Notes: a model not told the origin generated them from the letters alone. A DNA stretch of 64,000 bases from Coenobita brevimanus (GCA_032717465.1 CM064655.1:15259402-15323401); one strand, 5' to 3'. Positions 49,894 through 61,500 are shown, counted from the stretch's first letter. Numbers and translations: made by a program.

Positions 49894-52800
49894 AAGGCGG
49901 CGGCAAACGAAGCATGGAGGTAAACTAGAGCTACTCAAGGCAAGTAAAGAGATTTGAATAAGGCAAGGAATGTGAGATCATGAAAGTGTTATGTGTTGGC
50001 AAGAGGTATGGCCAAGAATGCAATAATACAAGGAGAAGGGAGCTGAGACATACACATAGCGAAATATGTAATAAGGAATTTTAAGCGCAGTGCAAGCGTC
50101 CTGAAATATCACTCAGTACCATTTTAAAGTTTCCGTGGACAGTTAAAAGGAAGGCACAACTTACAGCAGATGGCATGTTTAATACAACAGTTCAACGACT
50201 GTCACGTAAGGATAACGTAAATGACAGCGTCCTGCATGGGAACTGTTTCCTCACTTGTGTAATTATCCTATCACTTCGCTTTTCATTTTCTTTACTCTCC
50301 TGCAACTAACCCAGCATAATTTTAGCTGCAGTTTAACAGCCAATATAAAGTCCGATACAAGAAGTGCACAGCTTAAAAATACTGAACCATCAAACCCTCC
50401 TCCCGTATACCCGCCTCAGATTTATAAGGCACAAAATTACTTCATTTGTTTGAATACCTCACCGCGCAAGAACAAACTCCCTGACAACAGAAGCTTTCGC
50501 ATCATCCCCGTGTTGGCTACTGCTAACAACGCTCCTTATCAACAGCCCTGTTTAAGTCTGTATCAATATTCAAAAAACAACTTTTTTAACATCATATGAC
50601 ATCCTGACGTGATTTAGTTCATTCCTAGGCATGCCTGCTGGGGTCTCGACAGTGTCTTCTTCAGGAGTAACCAGCTGTGCGAGGTAGAACTAAGAAGGGA
50701 CTCTAATGATTCTGGCAGAGTAATCTGTGACAACTCTATGAATGACAGGCTATTCTGGTGGTAGGCGGTCGAGACAATGAACCTTAGGAGAAAGCAAAAA
50801 GCCCAATTCATTCTGCCTGCCTCAGTTCTTGCTCCGTCTTTTAAGGCGGCCAGGGATGGAAACTGTTAGGTTGTAGGGATATCTCTGCTGTCGTTTTGTT
50901 GTGGCTCCAGGCTCATCTGGAGGTGAACCTTAAGGATTGCTGACTGAAACTGTTCTTCCCCTACAGTCCACCATCCACCTTTTGGAGAATACTGAGGAAA
51001 GTAGGGGACGTATGTACAGTCGGCCTAAGAAGTGACGGCGGAGTATCCAGAAGTTTTCGGTCAGCGATAGTGCACATACTCTTCCTTATATCTCTACGAG
51101 GTGAAACCTAATACTTAAAACTGTTACAAAAAACAATAAATCAATGCAAAAGTTCCTGTATATTTCAAAACTGTAGGAAGCAGTTCGTTAGTTACAACAA
51201 TAGGAAATCCTAAACGGAACTAATTGAAATTTCACAACTATCGCTCAGGGACATTCAGGAATAATTTGTGGAGTTCAAGTCTAGTATGGTAACACGCAAT
51301 AATTTTATAGCAGCGTAAGACTGAACAAAAGGGAGCTTCAATAAGCAATTAAAAATAATTATTATTATTTATAAAATAATTTCCTTTACTAGGGAAGAAT
51401 TTAAAGTCATTTATTTCCGTTTCCAATGTCTCCATGGACGACAACAGAAAGCGGGAAGGCGGCGCAAGCCAGTAAGCTATTTTAAATGTTTCGATCAACA
51501 CGCACGAAAGGAGATAACATTTACTCAAAGATATGAAGTTATTACACTGCCTTTGGCCAGTTTTCCATAAAAAAAAAATCTCTGGATTATTTGATTATAA
51601 ATATATGCCAGAGGGCTATCGGTGAACGAAGTATAAAAAAAGAACCTCGAAATTTCCTTAGAGTCGGAGCTCCTTGGAGAATGCTGACTTCTGTCATAGG
51701 CTGATATCCTCAGTGCATAATTGATTAGCAAGAGTAATTAAATAATTGAGTTCAAAACATCCAGATCAGCATTTTCTGTTCAGCAGGACATTACAGTTTA
51801 TTTAAAAAGACAGCTATTAAGGTTAAAAGATGGAGTAAAGAGTGCGTGCTTTTGCATTGCAAGAGTTTATGAACTCATGTTTTGGTCCTGTTTATTGCCT
51901 AGTGTAAGAGAAAAAGGCAGAATCTGTCATACCTCCTTACAAGCAAAAATAATTTTGCATCAGTTGGGGATAAAGTTGATAATTATAATTATTACTGGCG
52001 AGAGAAAGACGGAATAAAAGGCAGTACGGTCTTGCTGCTACTGCAGGTAGGGCATCATTACGAATAATAATTTCATTGTTATGGCATCCTTATTGTTGCT
52101 GTTTCATCACCATAGCATTTGAAAATAAGGCAGTGTATTGCAGTCACAAGAATTTTCCTTAACTGGTCTTCAGAACTAAAGCATATGTATTTGAGAACAT
52201 GGGAAACATATAAATCAGGAACACGGACTTATAGGCCTACTGCCCACCGCGCGCGGAGTAATACATGTCACATTCATTCAAATCGGGAAAGGTAACTATA
52301 TAAGTGTTAACTTCTAATATATCACTGCCTCCTGTTATTTATTTTACATCATTCTTAGCGTGATATATATTTTATTTGATATGACGTGATGAAGGCATTG
52401 AATATTTACCTTATATTCACTGTTTCATGGAACGTATGGGACTGCAGAGTGACCGAAGCAATCTGAAACTCTGCCATCACTTATTGGGGCGACTGTACAA
52501 CCGTAGTTATATCGGCAGATACCGTCACGTGACGACCGCACTCTCGTGCACTCTGTAAACACCTATATTCCATTTCACCAGGTCTGGCACCATATCAGTG
52601 ATGAAGTCAACACCTGTAGCATTGATGATGGTCCTCAGTACAGGATATACCTTTTTGTATTGCCTTTATATTGGTTCTCAAGGTAACAGAGGTTCACCTA
52701 ATGCCAAGGATTTACATCAACACTTTAGGCCTTGACGACATCGCTGATGGTGGCAAACTTTGTGAAATGGAGTATAGTACAAATGCCAGGTTGAATCAAG

Positions 52801-53115
52801 GCAATCCCTCACTAATGACTTATTAATTCTGGTGTTAATGGTCTATAAGACCTTGCGCTGCTTGGCAATTTATCTCCACTTCATTTTCAGTAGTTCTCTC
52901 CTTGCGTTGCTGCTGCCAATGCTGCTGCTACTTCAAGTTTCACAGTAGTACAACATAATAGAAAATGTTTAGCAGGTGCAAAAATGTCTAAACAAGAACG
53001 GATTTTTTGAAAATACCAGTGACTTTGAGCAACTACATGACTTCAGGTCTTTTGATCTCAACATGGGTAAATATATATTTTTATCCTACAAACTGTGACA
53101 CCCTAGAGGTGTATG
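49893..53115. other. Quietest 3.2 kb: no repeats or genes recognised
   Basis: No microsatellite, fold-back or LINE text was recognised. The longest open frame is 114 codons (50255-50599) and has no motif. Composition is AT-leaning. This is where unannotated exons or regulatory DNA could hide, but the sequence alone gives no positive sign. Confidence 0.4.
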
Positions 53116-53324
53116 TTAACCCTTACAATCCGGTGACGTCATTATTTATTTTTCCATCTCCAGATAATTTTATTCAATTTAGGGAGGTCACCGATTACTG
53201 AAGGGATGCATGAAGACTACATCTAACCTCTCGAGTTAGGAAAGCTCCACCAAAGCTGAATAAAATTGTCTGGAATTGGTAAGACTGGAATACAAAATAG
53301 TCGTCATCGGACTAAAGGGATTAA
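53116..53324. mobile_element. TTAA fold-back element, family 1, best copy
   Basis: 209 bp. Left module: TTAACCCTTACAATCCGGTG then ACGTC, CCAGATAATTTTATTCAATT and GGTCACCGATTACTGAAGGG. Linker: ATGCATGAAGACTACATC. Right module, inverted: TAACCTCTCGAGTTAGG, AAGCTGAATAAAATTGTCTG, and CGTCATCGGACTAAAGGG then ATTAA. Outer ends pair with each other, and each module's two ends also pair. There is no open frame. TTAA plus CCCTT termini are typical of piggyBac-type elements (established), so this may be a non-autonomous relative (inference). Confidence 0.85.
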
Positions 53325-53706
53325 ATCGCTACAGTATTTGGTGTCGTACAAGAGTTACTACGTTGCGGCAGAATTTTCACTTAGATATTATATTTGTAGT
53401 GTAAATAAATGCTTTGTTTATTATTTTTTCCCCTTGAGGTGCCTAGGTCTTCGTAATAACGATCTGTTCACAAGTGGTCACTCAAGGGACTCTAATCACA
53501 TAGCTTCCAACAGCAGAAATAACCAGACAAAGGTCGAGACGGGGGTTATATTATTTTCCTGCCCAATAATTGTAAGTGATGTTTGATGTAGCCAGGACAT
53601 ATCCCAATTGTGAATGGAGTATAGTATTACTGAAATCCAGTGTAATAATGGTGTTCCCATGCCATGAAATTTAGTCTCACTGCTTTGCTACAATGGAATT
53701 ATTATT
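53325..53706. other. No feature seen
   Basis: A 106-codon frame overlaps the fold-back and is not credible. Confidence 0.35.
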
Positions 53707-53937
53707 CTCTCCGACAAGGAGAATATGTTTTCTCCCCTGTTTGCTTGGTTGTTTGTTAGTTTGTTTGTCTGTTCCTAGGATTACTTAAAAACTAAACGAG
53801 AGATTTGGACCAAATTTGGTGGGTAGACAACCCATGTCCCAGGGAACAATCGATAAACTTTGGGACCGATCCGGATCGTATTACAGATTCTGGATCCGGA
53901 AAACACCTTTTGCAAAACCCTAATAAATGATGAGAAA
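53707..53937 (+). mobile_element. Old interspersed repeat R, left part
   Basis: It matches 1186-1400: GGATTACTTAAAAACTAAAC, ACCAAATTTGGTGGGTAG, CCCAGGGAACAATCGATAAA and GATTCTGGATCCGGAAAA. It is interrupted at about 53938 by a LINE piece. Confidence 0.75.
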
Positions 53938-54184
53938 AATTTATCTATCTACTGCCAGACGCCCCAATCCCGTAAGGAGTGGCCACAAACAAATCGCCTC
54001 CATGTCGCCTTGTCCCCCGCCATTTCATTGCCCTACTCCCAGCTCACACCCCCCTCTCTCATATACCTCTCCACTACAACCCTTCATCACATCCTTGGCC
54101 TTCCTCTCCCTCCCCCCCCCTCCACCTCACTCACATACATTCTCCTCGTCGGTCTCTCACTCTCCATCCTCTCCACATGGCCAA
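53938..54184 (-). mobile_element. LINE 3'-end fragment inserted in repeat R
   Basis: It starts on plus with TTTATCTATCTACTGCCAGA and follows 10030-10268 almost base for base (GTGGCCACAAACAAATCGCC, CCCCCCTCTCTCATATACC, CTCCATCCTCTCCACATGG). About 245 bp, 5'-truncated, with the GATA-type 3' tail at the low-coordinate end. Confidence 0.85.
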
Positions 54185-54185
54185 C

Positions 54186-54262
54186 CCCATTATAAAGAGT
54201 GGTTTGGAAATTATGTTGCCCTTGTCGGAGACATGCGCTCCACTAAGCATCCCTCCAGTTGT
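54186..54262 (+). mobile_element. Old interspersed repeat R, right part
   Basis: CCCATTATAAAGAGTGGTTT then GGAAATTATGTTGCCCTTGT, GGAGACATGCGCTCCACTAA and CATCCCTCCAG continue the text of 1400-1475. Confidence 0.75.
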
Positions 54263-54319
54263 TGTTGTTATTGTTGTTGTTGTTCTTATTATTATTATTA
54301 TCATTACTACAATACTACA

Positions 54320-54323
<4 letters not shown>

Positions 54324-54363
<40 letters not shown>
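54324..54363. repeat. (TG)n microsatellite
   Basis: TG run after GTTGTTGTTATT and ATTATTATTATC micro-repeats (54260-54303). Confidence 0.97.
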
Positions 54364-54367
<4 letters not shown>

Positions 54368-54504
54368 TAACAAGTACTATCACGGTCAAAATTCACCAAC
54401 ATTCACCTGCCACCAAGCGTCATGTCTTTCATATTTCACATTCCTTCGCGAACATGAGACAGTGTCCTTCTTCCTCTCACACTGTTCTTGGGTGTTTAAT
54501 CCTG

Positions 54505-54506
<2 letters not shown>

Positions 54507-54540
<34 letters not shown>
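54507..54540. repeat. Poly-A tract
   Basis: Thirty-four A. It could be a retrocopy tail, but no recognisable body precedes it. Confidence 0.95.
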
Positions 54541-54542
<2 letters not shown>

Positions 54543-55059
54543 CGCCGCAGCCGGCCGTCAAAACACTGCCATGTCACAAGTCAAGTATTTGTAGGATTCC
54601 GTCGAGTAGGCTTCACCAGAGTAGGGCGCAGTCTTCACCGTCTCCACCACGCTGCCTCAACAATGCGACACTTTTTTATTGATCTCTTCCAGTATTCTGG
54701 CCACCACAATACACGCTATCACGTTATCTGCCACAGCTGCTCTCAATATGTTATCACCACCGCCACCACAAACCATCAGTCAACAACATTACACGCACAA
54801 GCACAACACGCACCAATTAACATCATACATTCCAAACAAATCAATATACTTATGGAAAAAACATGTTACAACCCCACGCACACGACTCACTATAACTGTA
54901 TACTCAACACGAACTCAGTCTTAAAATATTTGTACATCCACCACTACAACACCATGTTATTCTTTGCACTTTCAATATGTCGGAATTTTAACTTATTTGC
55001 TACCAACAGGTGTTTTTTTTATTTTGATTAGGATGGCTGCCTGTCCTCAGTCTCTGATA
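54541..55059. other. No gene seen
   Basis: CACCAC-rich in places. A 350-codon frame (53979-55031) crosses LINE, (TG)n and poly-A and is an artefact. Confidence 0.5.
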
Positions 55060-55354
55060 GCCCTTAGACGGTGAAAATCCTTAACTACAGTATCATATTC
55101 CTGCTACCGCCAGACGACTGCGTTCAGCGATTATACAGTATATAGCTTAGAGTTTTCCATCTTCTAAGGGATAAACATTGGCGAAAACCAAACGGCAGTG
55201 GCATCAAACCCTCCCGTGCCATCACTATAATCATACCATCACATCAGCAGACCTATCATTTCACAACATAACGACCGCAGTTTCATTAATATATATAACT
55301 ACAACTGCATGTCTCATCACCCCTGCTGCCAACACACACGATCGACACTGTACA

Positions 55355-55565
55355 TAGCCCCTCCTGCCCAAGGATTTTTTATTTATCTCGCTATCTCCGG
55401 ATTCTTTTATTCAGCTTAGGATACGTACCAAGTGGAGAAAGTGTTAATGAAGGCAATATCTAACCCGTATAGCTCGACAAATCTTCACTATTCATAAGAA
55501 AAATCGCCTGGTGGTACTAAGAGCACAATAAATAATACGTCATATGAATGTAGAAGATAACCATC
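55355..55565. mobile_element. TTAA fold-back element, family 1
   Basis: TTTATCTCGCTATCTCCGGA then TTCTTTTATTCAGCTTAGG, GTGGAGAAAGTGTTAATGAA then GGCAATATCTAACCC, right module CTATTCATAAGAAAAATCGC then CTGG, and AATACGTCATATGAATGTAG. A shorter trace at 55060-55160 (ACCGCCAGACGACTGCGTTC) is likely another module. Confidence 0.7.
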
Positions 55566-56225
55566 ATCTCTGTCTTCAATGGCATCATGAATACCAACAC
55601 ACCAACATTATTACATATACCTGTGACTACTACCATTACCACCACCTCCATACACGACCATAATATCAAGAACCATCATCATCACAGTATATTACCACCT
55701 TCACCACACACTACCGCCGTCCACAACACACTACTACTCCCCCAACACAATACCACAATCCCCCACATAATACCATCATCACTACACCATCACCGCCACC
55801 ACCACCACCACCATCACCCACACACCATCATATACCCCCATAATCTGTACAAAGAACCATCCCTATACACAACCACATTTGCTACACAGTATATACTACA
55901 AGTTTTCGTCATGTTGATGATGTGCTCCAAATTACACAACTGTTCCCACAGAAATGATACTGTAAATTTGGGGGAATCCGTCAAATCGGCTTCATAAACA
56001 CGACCGGAATATTCACAAACAATTTTTCTCTACAATACTATGAACTTAAAAGCAAAGAACATCAAAGAAGACACATTGCATTACCATCTCATCAACATAA
56101 TACCAGAGTCCATCACACATTACCACAACCCACCACACAATACCACAGTCCACCACACAATACCACAATCCACCCCCACCCCCACCAACTACACACCATC
56201 ATTACACAACGTTAACGAGACAGCT
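55566..56225. repeat. CAC/CAT-rich degenerate simple sequence
   Basis: CACCATCACCGCCACCACC text and CAATACCACAGTCCACCACA repeats near 56110-56175. The 136-codon His/Thr-rich frame is a composition artefact. Confidence 0.65.
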
Positions 56226-56734
56226 CCCCAGGCGAACGCACCAAATACGATTAGTTAGCTTGTAATTATGAGGCCCAAATTTATGTCGGAAGCTCCTGTT
56301 TGGGGCCCACATTTTGGAGCATCCGCCGTTGTAACTTTTGCTGTAGTGAAACGTACGGTTGAAGACAAAGAGTTGGCCTAATATTTCACCTCTATTTTTT
56401 TCACTTTCCTCTGATGGCTAATATTTCTGAAAGAGGACTGGTACGCTTCTCTGTCCATGGATAATGTGATGGATCAGGAGGGATAGTGACGGACATGCCG
56501 ATAGTGTGACGGAGCCATGGTGGAACAACAGGCGAACATTATTTTGTCCTTGACTGTGTAATGTGAGAGGTAAGGTGGGTTGGGGGTCGTGAGTGTAATG
56601 TCGATGCTTCATGAGGGGCGGGGGGGGGGGGGTGTTGATATACACGATACTACTGTATGTGGTTGCACGACAATCAGAGGATATGTACTTACGTAGGAAA
56701 AACTGAAATGAATAAGTGAAGCACTGCAAGATAT
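56226..56734. other. No feature seen
   Basis: Unique-looking; G-run near 56618-56632. Confidence 0.4.
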
Positions 56735-57660
56735 TTGGGTCATTTATGGATCTGGCACATCACGAGGTGCATTAGAAGAGACTATGGAAGGTGTTCCGTA
56801 GCAAGGGATGTATGACATGCAATAAGTGGCGAACGGTGCACAGATATTTATGACGGCAGTGTAAGTAGGTGTGAATGAGTGGTTCAGTAATCTGTCAGTA
56901 TCACTGACAGTGAGAGAGAGGTGTGCGCTAACCCTGTGATTCTTCCATAAAGTAGCTCTTGGAAGAAAATGGCTGGTTAGAAGAATATTTGGTACGGTAT
57001 GGAACAATAACCGAGTACAAGAGGTACAAAGAGGGTTTATGAGGACGTGCTATTACCCACAATACTGCATGGGTTGCGGTATTGCTTAATCCAGGTCTGC
57101 GTGACCAAGCAGACCCGTCGACCGCTGATGAGCAACCACCTCCATGGGGTTGTCCCACAGGTTCCCTACGCCGTTGATGTTATGTCTGCGTTCTAGTGAA
57201 TCATGTGCTAGGCACTGCTCCTTTATGTGTCGTGTCATGTGAGCCTAATCTAAAAGCGAGGAACGTGTCGTCTCTGACTCCACCCAACCCAAATCTAAGC
57301 AAGTATGTTTATTATTACTGCATGGAAGCGAGGCATCAATACGGCATGAGCACGTTACGTCAAAGGAGAGAATTGACGTGAGAGTGTTGAGGATTAGAAT
57401 GCTGTACATATCTGTTGCGTAGACACTGCATAGCAATGAAGTTATCAAACAGCAGCAGTGTGTGTACATCGATGGTGGTATCACGGGCAGAATGAATGTG
57501 AAAAGAATGTAAAAACCGTATACTTTAAGTGAGCCTGAAACAGGAAGAGGCGTGTAAGACCAAGAAGACTGACTGATAAGGTAGATACATGCGTGAGAAA
57601 TAAAACGTGACGGAGATGACACTGATGGATCCAGTATAATTACGGACATGGGCATTACAA
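56735..57660 (+). pseudogene. Badly decayed LINE reverse transcriptase
   Basis: GGGTCATTTATGGATCTGGC, ACTATGGAAGGTGTTCCG and TTTATGACGGCAGTGTAAG parallel 41443-41570 of the LINE at 41215. 57310-57660 keeps C-terminal echoes (CATGGAAGCGAGGCATCAAT, GTGTTGAGGATTAGAATGC). No frame is open for long and most motifs are lost. Confidence 0.5.
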
Positions 57661-58019
57661 GTCGACAGAATAGTTCTACCCTTCAGGTGTTAACAGAGCG
57701 GCTTAATCACGAGCCATCCTAGAAGTAGACCGTATTATCAAAGGGATGGAACCGAGAATGTCCAAGGCTTGAATGGAATGGATGCAAGATTCACTTCACT
57801 GAGCATTTTGTAGATAATTTCTCCCGTTTGGTATATTCCTTTAATCTACATCTGCATTACACCCACCTCACTGAAACTGGAAAACTGCGTAACCTACATG
57901 AGTGTGGTGTTGTATGCTAAGAATAACTTACTCATGAGCAGAATACGTTATTACACATTATTCTAACAGTGAAAGTTGGCAGATTCACTGGTATGGCAAA
58001 GGATATTATGGGTAAATGG
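57661..58019. other. No feature seen
   Basis: Unique-looking sequence following the LINE relic. Confidence 0.35.
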
Positions 58020-58440
58020 GTAAATGGGTGAGGAAATGTATGTGGAATCAGAGACCAACGAGGGTGGCGATGGTGAGAGTCAAGGAGGGAGAGGATCGAA
58101 AAGTGGAAGTTGAGAGATGAGGAGCCAGGGCTGAGGGTGGGTCAGAGGGAAAGATGATGGGGTGAGGAGAGGCTTGTGGGGGTAAAGTGAGATCAAAAAG
58201 ATGCTCGAGATCAAAGCGTGGAACCGAAAGGTGTGGATGAGGTACAAGGAAAGGGTAAAATGATTGCAGGAGCGTGGAAGGATGAGGATGGCGTCGAGAG
58301 GTGAACCGGGGGAGATGGGGTGGGATGGAGAGGAGAGGGAAGGGTTGAGGTGGGGTGCAGAGGAGAGGGAAGGGTTGAAGTGGGGTGGTGAGAGGCGGGA
58401 TGCAGGGTGCGCGGGAAGCAGAGGGGGAAGGTAGAGGTGA
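58020..58440. repeat. Purine-rich strand, about 0.4 kb
   Basis: GGGATGGAGAGGAGAGGGAA then GGGTTGAGGTGGGGTGCAGA, with a roughly 29-bp echo at 58315-58385. Minus-strand frames are artefacts. Confidence 0.65.
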
Positions 58441-58940
58441 TCAATACTCAATACGGGATGGTGCTCATGTCAACACATTACCTCCCCTCTGCCTCCATCC
58501 ACACTCACACCCACTGACCCACATTTTCACTCACTATCACACTAACCTTCACATCCTCACACACACACTGCTGCTGTCATGTACTGTACACCCAAGATAC
58601 ACAAGGCACCCTCGGCCACAAATACACCCATTCAACTCTTCAATAAAAGGTTTTCCCTCATGCTAGACATAACCGCGAGGTAGCATGAAATAATATTAGC
58701 GTCACTGTACTGAAAAGCGCTGTAAAGTAAACGGTGCACTAAGAGGGGTCTCCTAAGCTAAGTAAATCGTTTCCCGATATGAACTCTTGTTTATAACAGA
58801 AAAAGGGCGAATCCCCTGAGCTAGAAACAATGAACTATACACCTCTGCAAGGGAAGGACAGATCCTTGGAGAGAGAGCTACATCTCTCACCAGAAATACG
58901 CTACCCTGGTGCGGGCTCAAACTGCCAACCCTACCATCGT
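58441..58940. other. No gene seen
   Basis: CACA-rich at 58490-58570, otherwise unique-looking. Confidence 0.4.
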
Positions 58941-59300
58941 TTTTTTTTTTTTTTTTTTTATTTTTTTTTTTTTTATGTGTCCGACTCTAGGCATAGGCTT
59001 CACAGCCTGCTCTCAAGGCCCAGCAGTCCTCCTACATACCATACACCTCTCTACATGTCACCACTTCGGCGCTAACACCCACCGTCCATATTGAATACAT
59101 GCTAGGGCTGTCTCATACAGGACTGGTGTATTGGTATTAGCGGGGGTGCTTTTATGACATGTCGGCGGGTCATCTGGTAGATCAGGAAAGTCTGCCTTTT
59201 TATGAAATTCAAATCCTTAAACTGTTCCCTGCCCCAGCCAAGATTCGAACCTGGGTCCATCAGGACTGCAGGCCGCCTTTCTGCCGATTCAGCCACCGCC
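58941..59300 (-). mobile_element. tRNA-derived SINE, family A
   Basis: On minus: GGTGGCTGAATCGGCAGAAA (A box) and ACCCAGGTTCGAATCTTGGC (B box), then a body matching 5966-6230 in order (CCGACTCTAGGC-TAGGCTTC, CACTTCGGCGCTAACAC, CCGTCCATATTGAATAC on plus), and a long T-run on plus (58941-58974), which is the A tail. Better preserved than the 6 kb copy. Confidence 0.88.
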
Positions 59301-59716
59301 TCCCCCCAAACGCGAGAGCTACCTCTGAGGTAATCTGCCCTATTTCTTATTTATTAACATAAAATAACAGGTCGGAAAGGTTAAAAGGGTTCTGAATTCA
59401 AATATCCATGTTTTGATACTACCGGTCCTCAAATGTGCCGCATCTTCAAAGCTGTGCCACGCTTGTACTCTCTGTAAACACATAAGTCCATATCAGCAAA
59501 CCCAGCCACCCAAACAGACACACATAGTAAACACCACCTCCTGATCCAACCACTGGCACAAAATACCATGCACAATAAAACCTGATATCTCATCTTATTT
59601 ACATGCAAATATGTAACCATATGTATACCCTGGTGTACACAGACACACCCATATATCTAGCCTTACATACACCAAGCTGACACCCACTCACCTACTATAG
59701 CACACACACACACACA
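59301..59716. other. No gene seen
   Basis: ACACACCC-rich at the right end. Confidence 0.4.
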
Positions 59717-59966
59717 CCGCTCGCTGGTGCAGTGGTAACGTTCTCGCTTGCCAACTGGTGGACGGGAGTTCGCGCCTCGCTCAGGTTGCGAAAAGTTTCA
59801 CTGATGAAGTGGGTGGCTACTGTCCCCCTTGAGCAAGGGGACGGGTGTGTGTGTGTGAAGGTCACAGCCTTGCCCTTAGATCGGACTATATGAGCTCTCA
59901 GCTCCCTTCCGGGAGGGTAAAAAGCTGACGATCACGACCATCAAGTGATCCTGACCGACCCGGTGA

Positions 59967-59999
<33 letters not shown>
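59717..59999 (+). mobile_element. tRNA-derived SINE, family C, with CA tail
   Basis: CGCTCGCTGGTGCAGTGGTA then ACG (A box), GGGAGTTCGCGCCTCGCTC (B box), and a body including CCCCCTTGAGCAAGGGGACG and CTGACGATCACGACCATCAA. It ends GACCGACCCGGTGAATTA then (CA)n to 59999. The head lies inside a CACACA stretch, so both flanks are CA-rich. Confidence 0.8.
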
Positions 60000-60002
<3 letters not shown>

Positions 60003-60636
60003 TATCTTCCATAACATGCCATCCACACTTAGCCAGTTCCCACAACTTCATTCTACCCTACACGCACACATACAGGTACACAGAGTCATACCTATCACCA
60101 TATCCCCATTCACACAGCTAAAATCCTGACACAAACACCCACCCAAACAGTCATATACACTATACCACCACACCCACATCTGGCCACCCCCACTCCTTCA
60201 TTCTAATCCACATGTGCACCCAGAGTCATACCCATACCCACATAGGCTACCTCCACATCCACACCCACACCTAACCACATTCATTCTCCACACTCTACCA
60301 GCATACATATACCCACCCCGCCACAACACATAGGCTACCTCCACATCCACACCCACACCTAACCATATTCATTCTCCACACTCTACCAGCATACATTTAC
60401 CCACCCCGCCACAACACTCCCTGTTTCCACCTCCAACCCCTCTGCTTCCTTGAAACACAAAAAGAATAACCAATATCACCCTACCAACCTCACCGCATGT
60501 CATCACCACCAATCTATTCCCCACACTGTACTGTATCTTGCCACACTCCCAACCTTCACAACCCTCTGACTCATTCAACCGCCTAAAAGAAATTAAATCA
60601 CCCTACGCCCTTCATTACCACCATTCGCTTTCTTAC
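60000..60636. repeat. ACC/CACA-rich sequence with an 88-bp tandem duplication
   Basis: ATAGGCTACCTCCACATCCA at 60242 recurs at 60330. The two 88-bp units (to about 60416) differ at a few bases. The rest is CACCC/ACACA-rich without a gene. Confidence 0.8.
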
Positions 60637-60955
60637 AATGCATCACCACCAGTCCCAACCTCACACTGCATCACCACCCATCCCAACCTCACACTGCATC
60701 ACCACCAATCCCAACCTCACACCGCATCACCACCAATCCTACCCTCACACCGCACCACCACCAATCCCAACCTCACACTGCATCACCACCAATTCCATCC
60801 TCACACCGCACCACCACCAATCCCAACCTCACACTGCATCACCACCAATCCCATCCTCTCACACCGCATCACCACCAATCCCAACCTCACACTGCATCAC
60901 CACCAATCCCATCCTCTCACACCGCATCACCACCAATCCCAACCTCACACTGCAC
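60637..60955. repeat. 28-bp minisatellite
   Basis: CTGCATCACCACCAATCCCA then ACCTCACA, about eleven units; starts at 60666 and 60694. His/Pro/Thr-rich frames on plus are by-products. Confidence 0.93.
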
Positions 60956-61171
60956 ATCCAACCTTCACACCTCATGGCCCTCGATGCACAAAAAAACTTC
61001 AAAAACATGCGCCTCGTCAAATGAATCCAACAATTGTAATATTTTCGCTCCCGTTCACGCGTCTAAAAGCGGTGGCCAATTTTTCAGCGACATATTTAAC
61101 GTGCTTATTTATACTGCGCTTTTACTGGTTTACTCATTACGTGCCCCCGTTTTTGTTGCTGCCTCGATTAA

Positions 61172-61187
61172 TCTCTCTCTCTCTCTC

Positions 61188-61233
<46 letters not shown>
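61172..61233. repeat. (CT)n microsatellite
   Basis: CT run with one CCT interruption. Confidence 0.98.
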
Positions 61234-61236
<3 letters not shown>

Positions 61237-61261
61237 TCTTTACCATTTATTATCTCTGCTT

Positions 61262-61400
61262 TTCGTTAACCTTCTCATGGTCGGGACAACTTAAGTATTA
61301 TATTCCAGCTTACGGTTTTTATCCAGCTGAGTGCACATACAAGCCTGAGAGCGTTAAGGATGGCACCGTTAACACATTCATGTATTTAACGGTTCTGGTC
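61262..61400. mobile_element. Family 4 fold-back, running into the gap
   Basis: GTTAACCTTCTCATGGTCGG then GACAACTTAAGTATTATATT, CAGCTGAGTGCACATACAAG then CCTGAGAGCGTTAAGG. A possible extra part, CACCGTTAACACATTC, reaches the N run. Confidence 0.7.
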
Positions 61401-61500
61401 NNNNNNNNNNNNNNNNNNNNNNNNNNNNNNNNNNNNNNNNNNNNNNNNNNNNNNNNNNNNNNNNNNNNNNNNNNNNNNNNNNNNNNNNNNNNNNNNNNNN
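61401..61500. other. Assembly gap (100 N)
   Basis: Exactly one hundred N. Real length is unknown. The LTR of the gypsy-type element probably continues into it. Confidence 0.99.

Noticed and set aside
50255..50599. 114-codon plus frame in the quiet region
   Set aside because: No domain or repeat was recognised. It could be chance, and without transcript evidence I do not call it.
53979..55031. 350-codon plus frame, the longest in the window
   Set aside because: It runs across an antisense LINE fragment, repeat R, (TG)n and poly-A, and carries no coherent protein.
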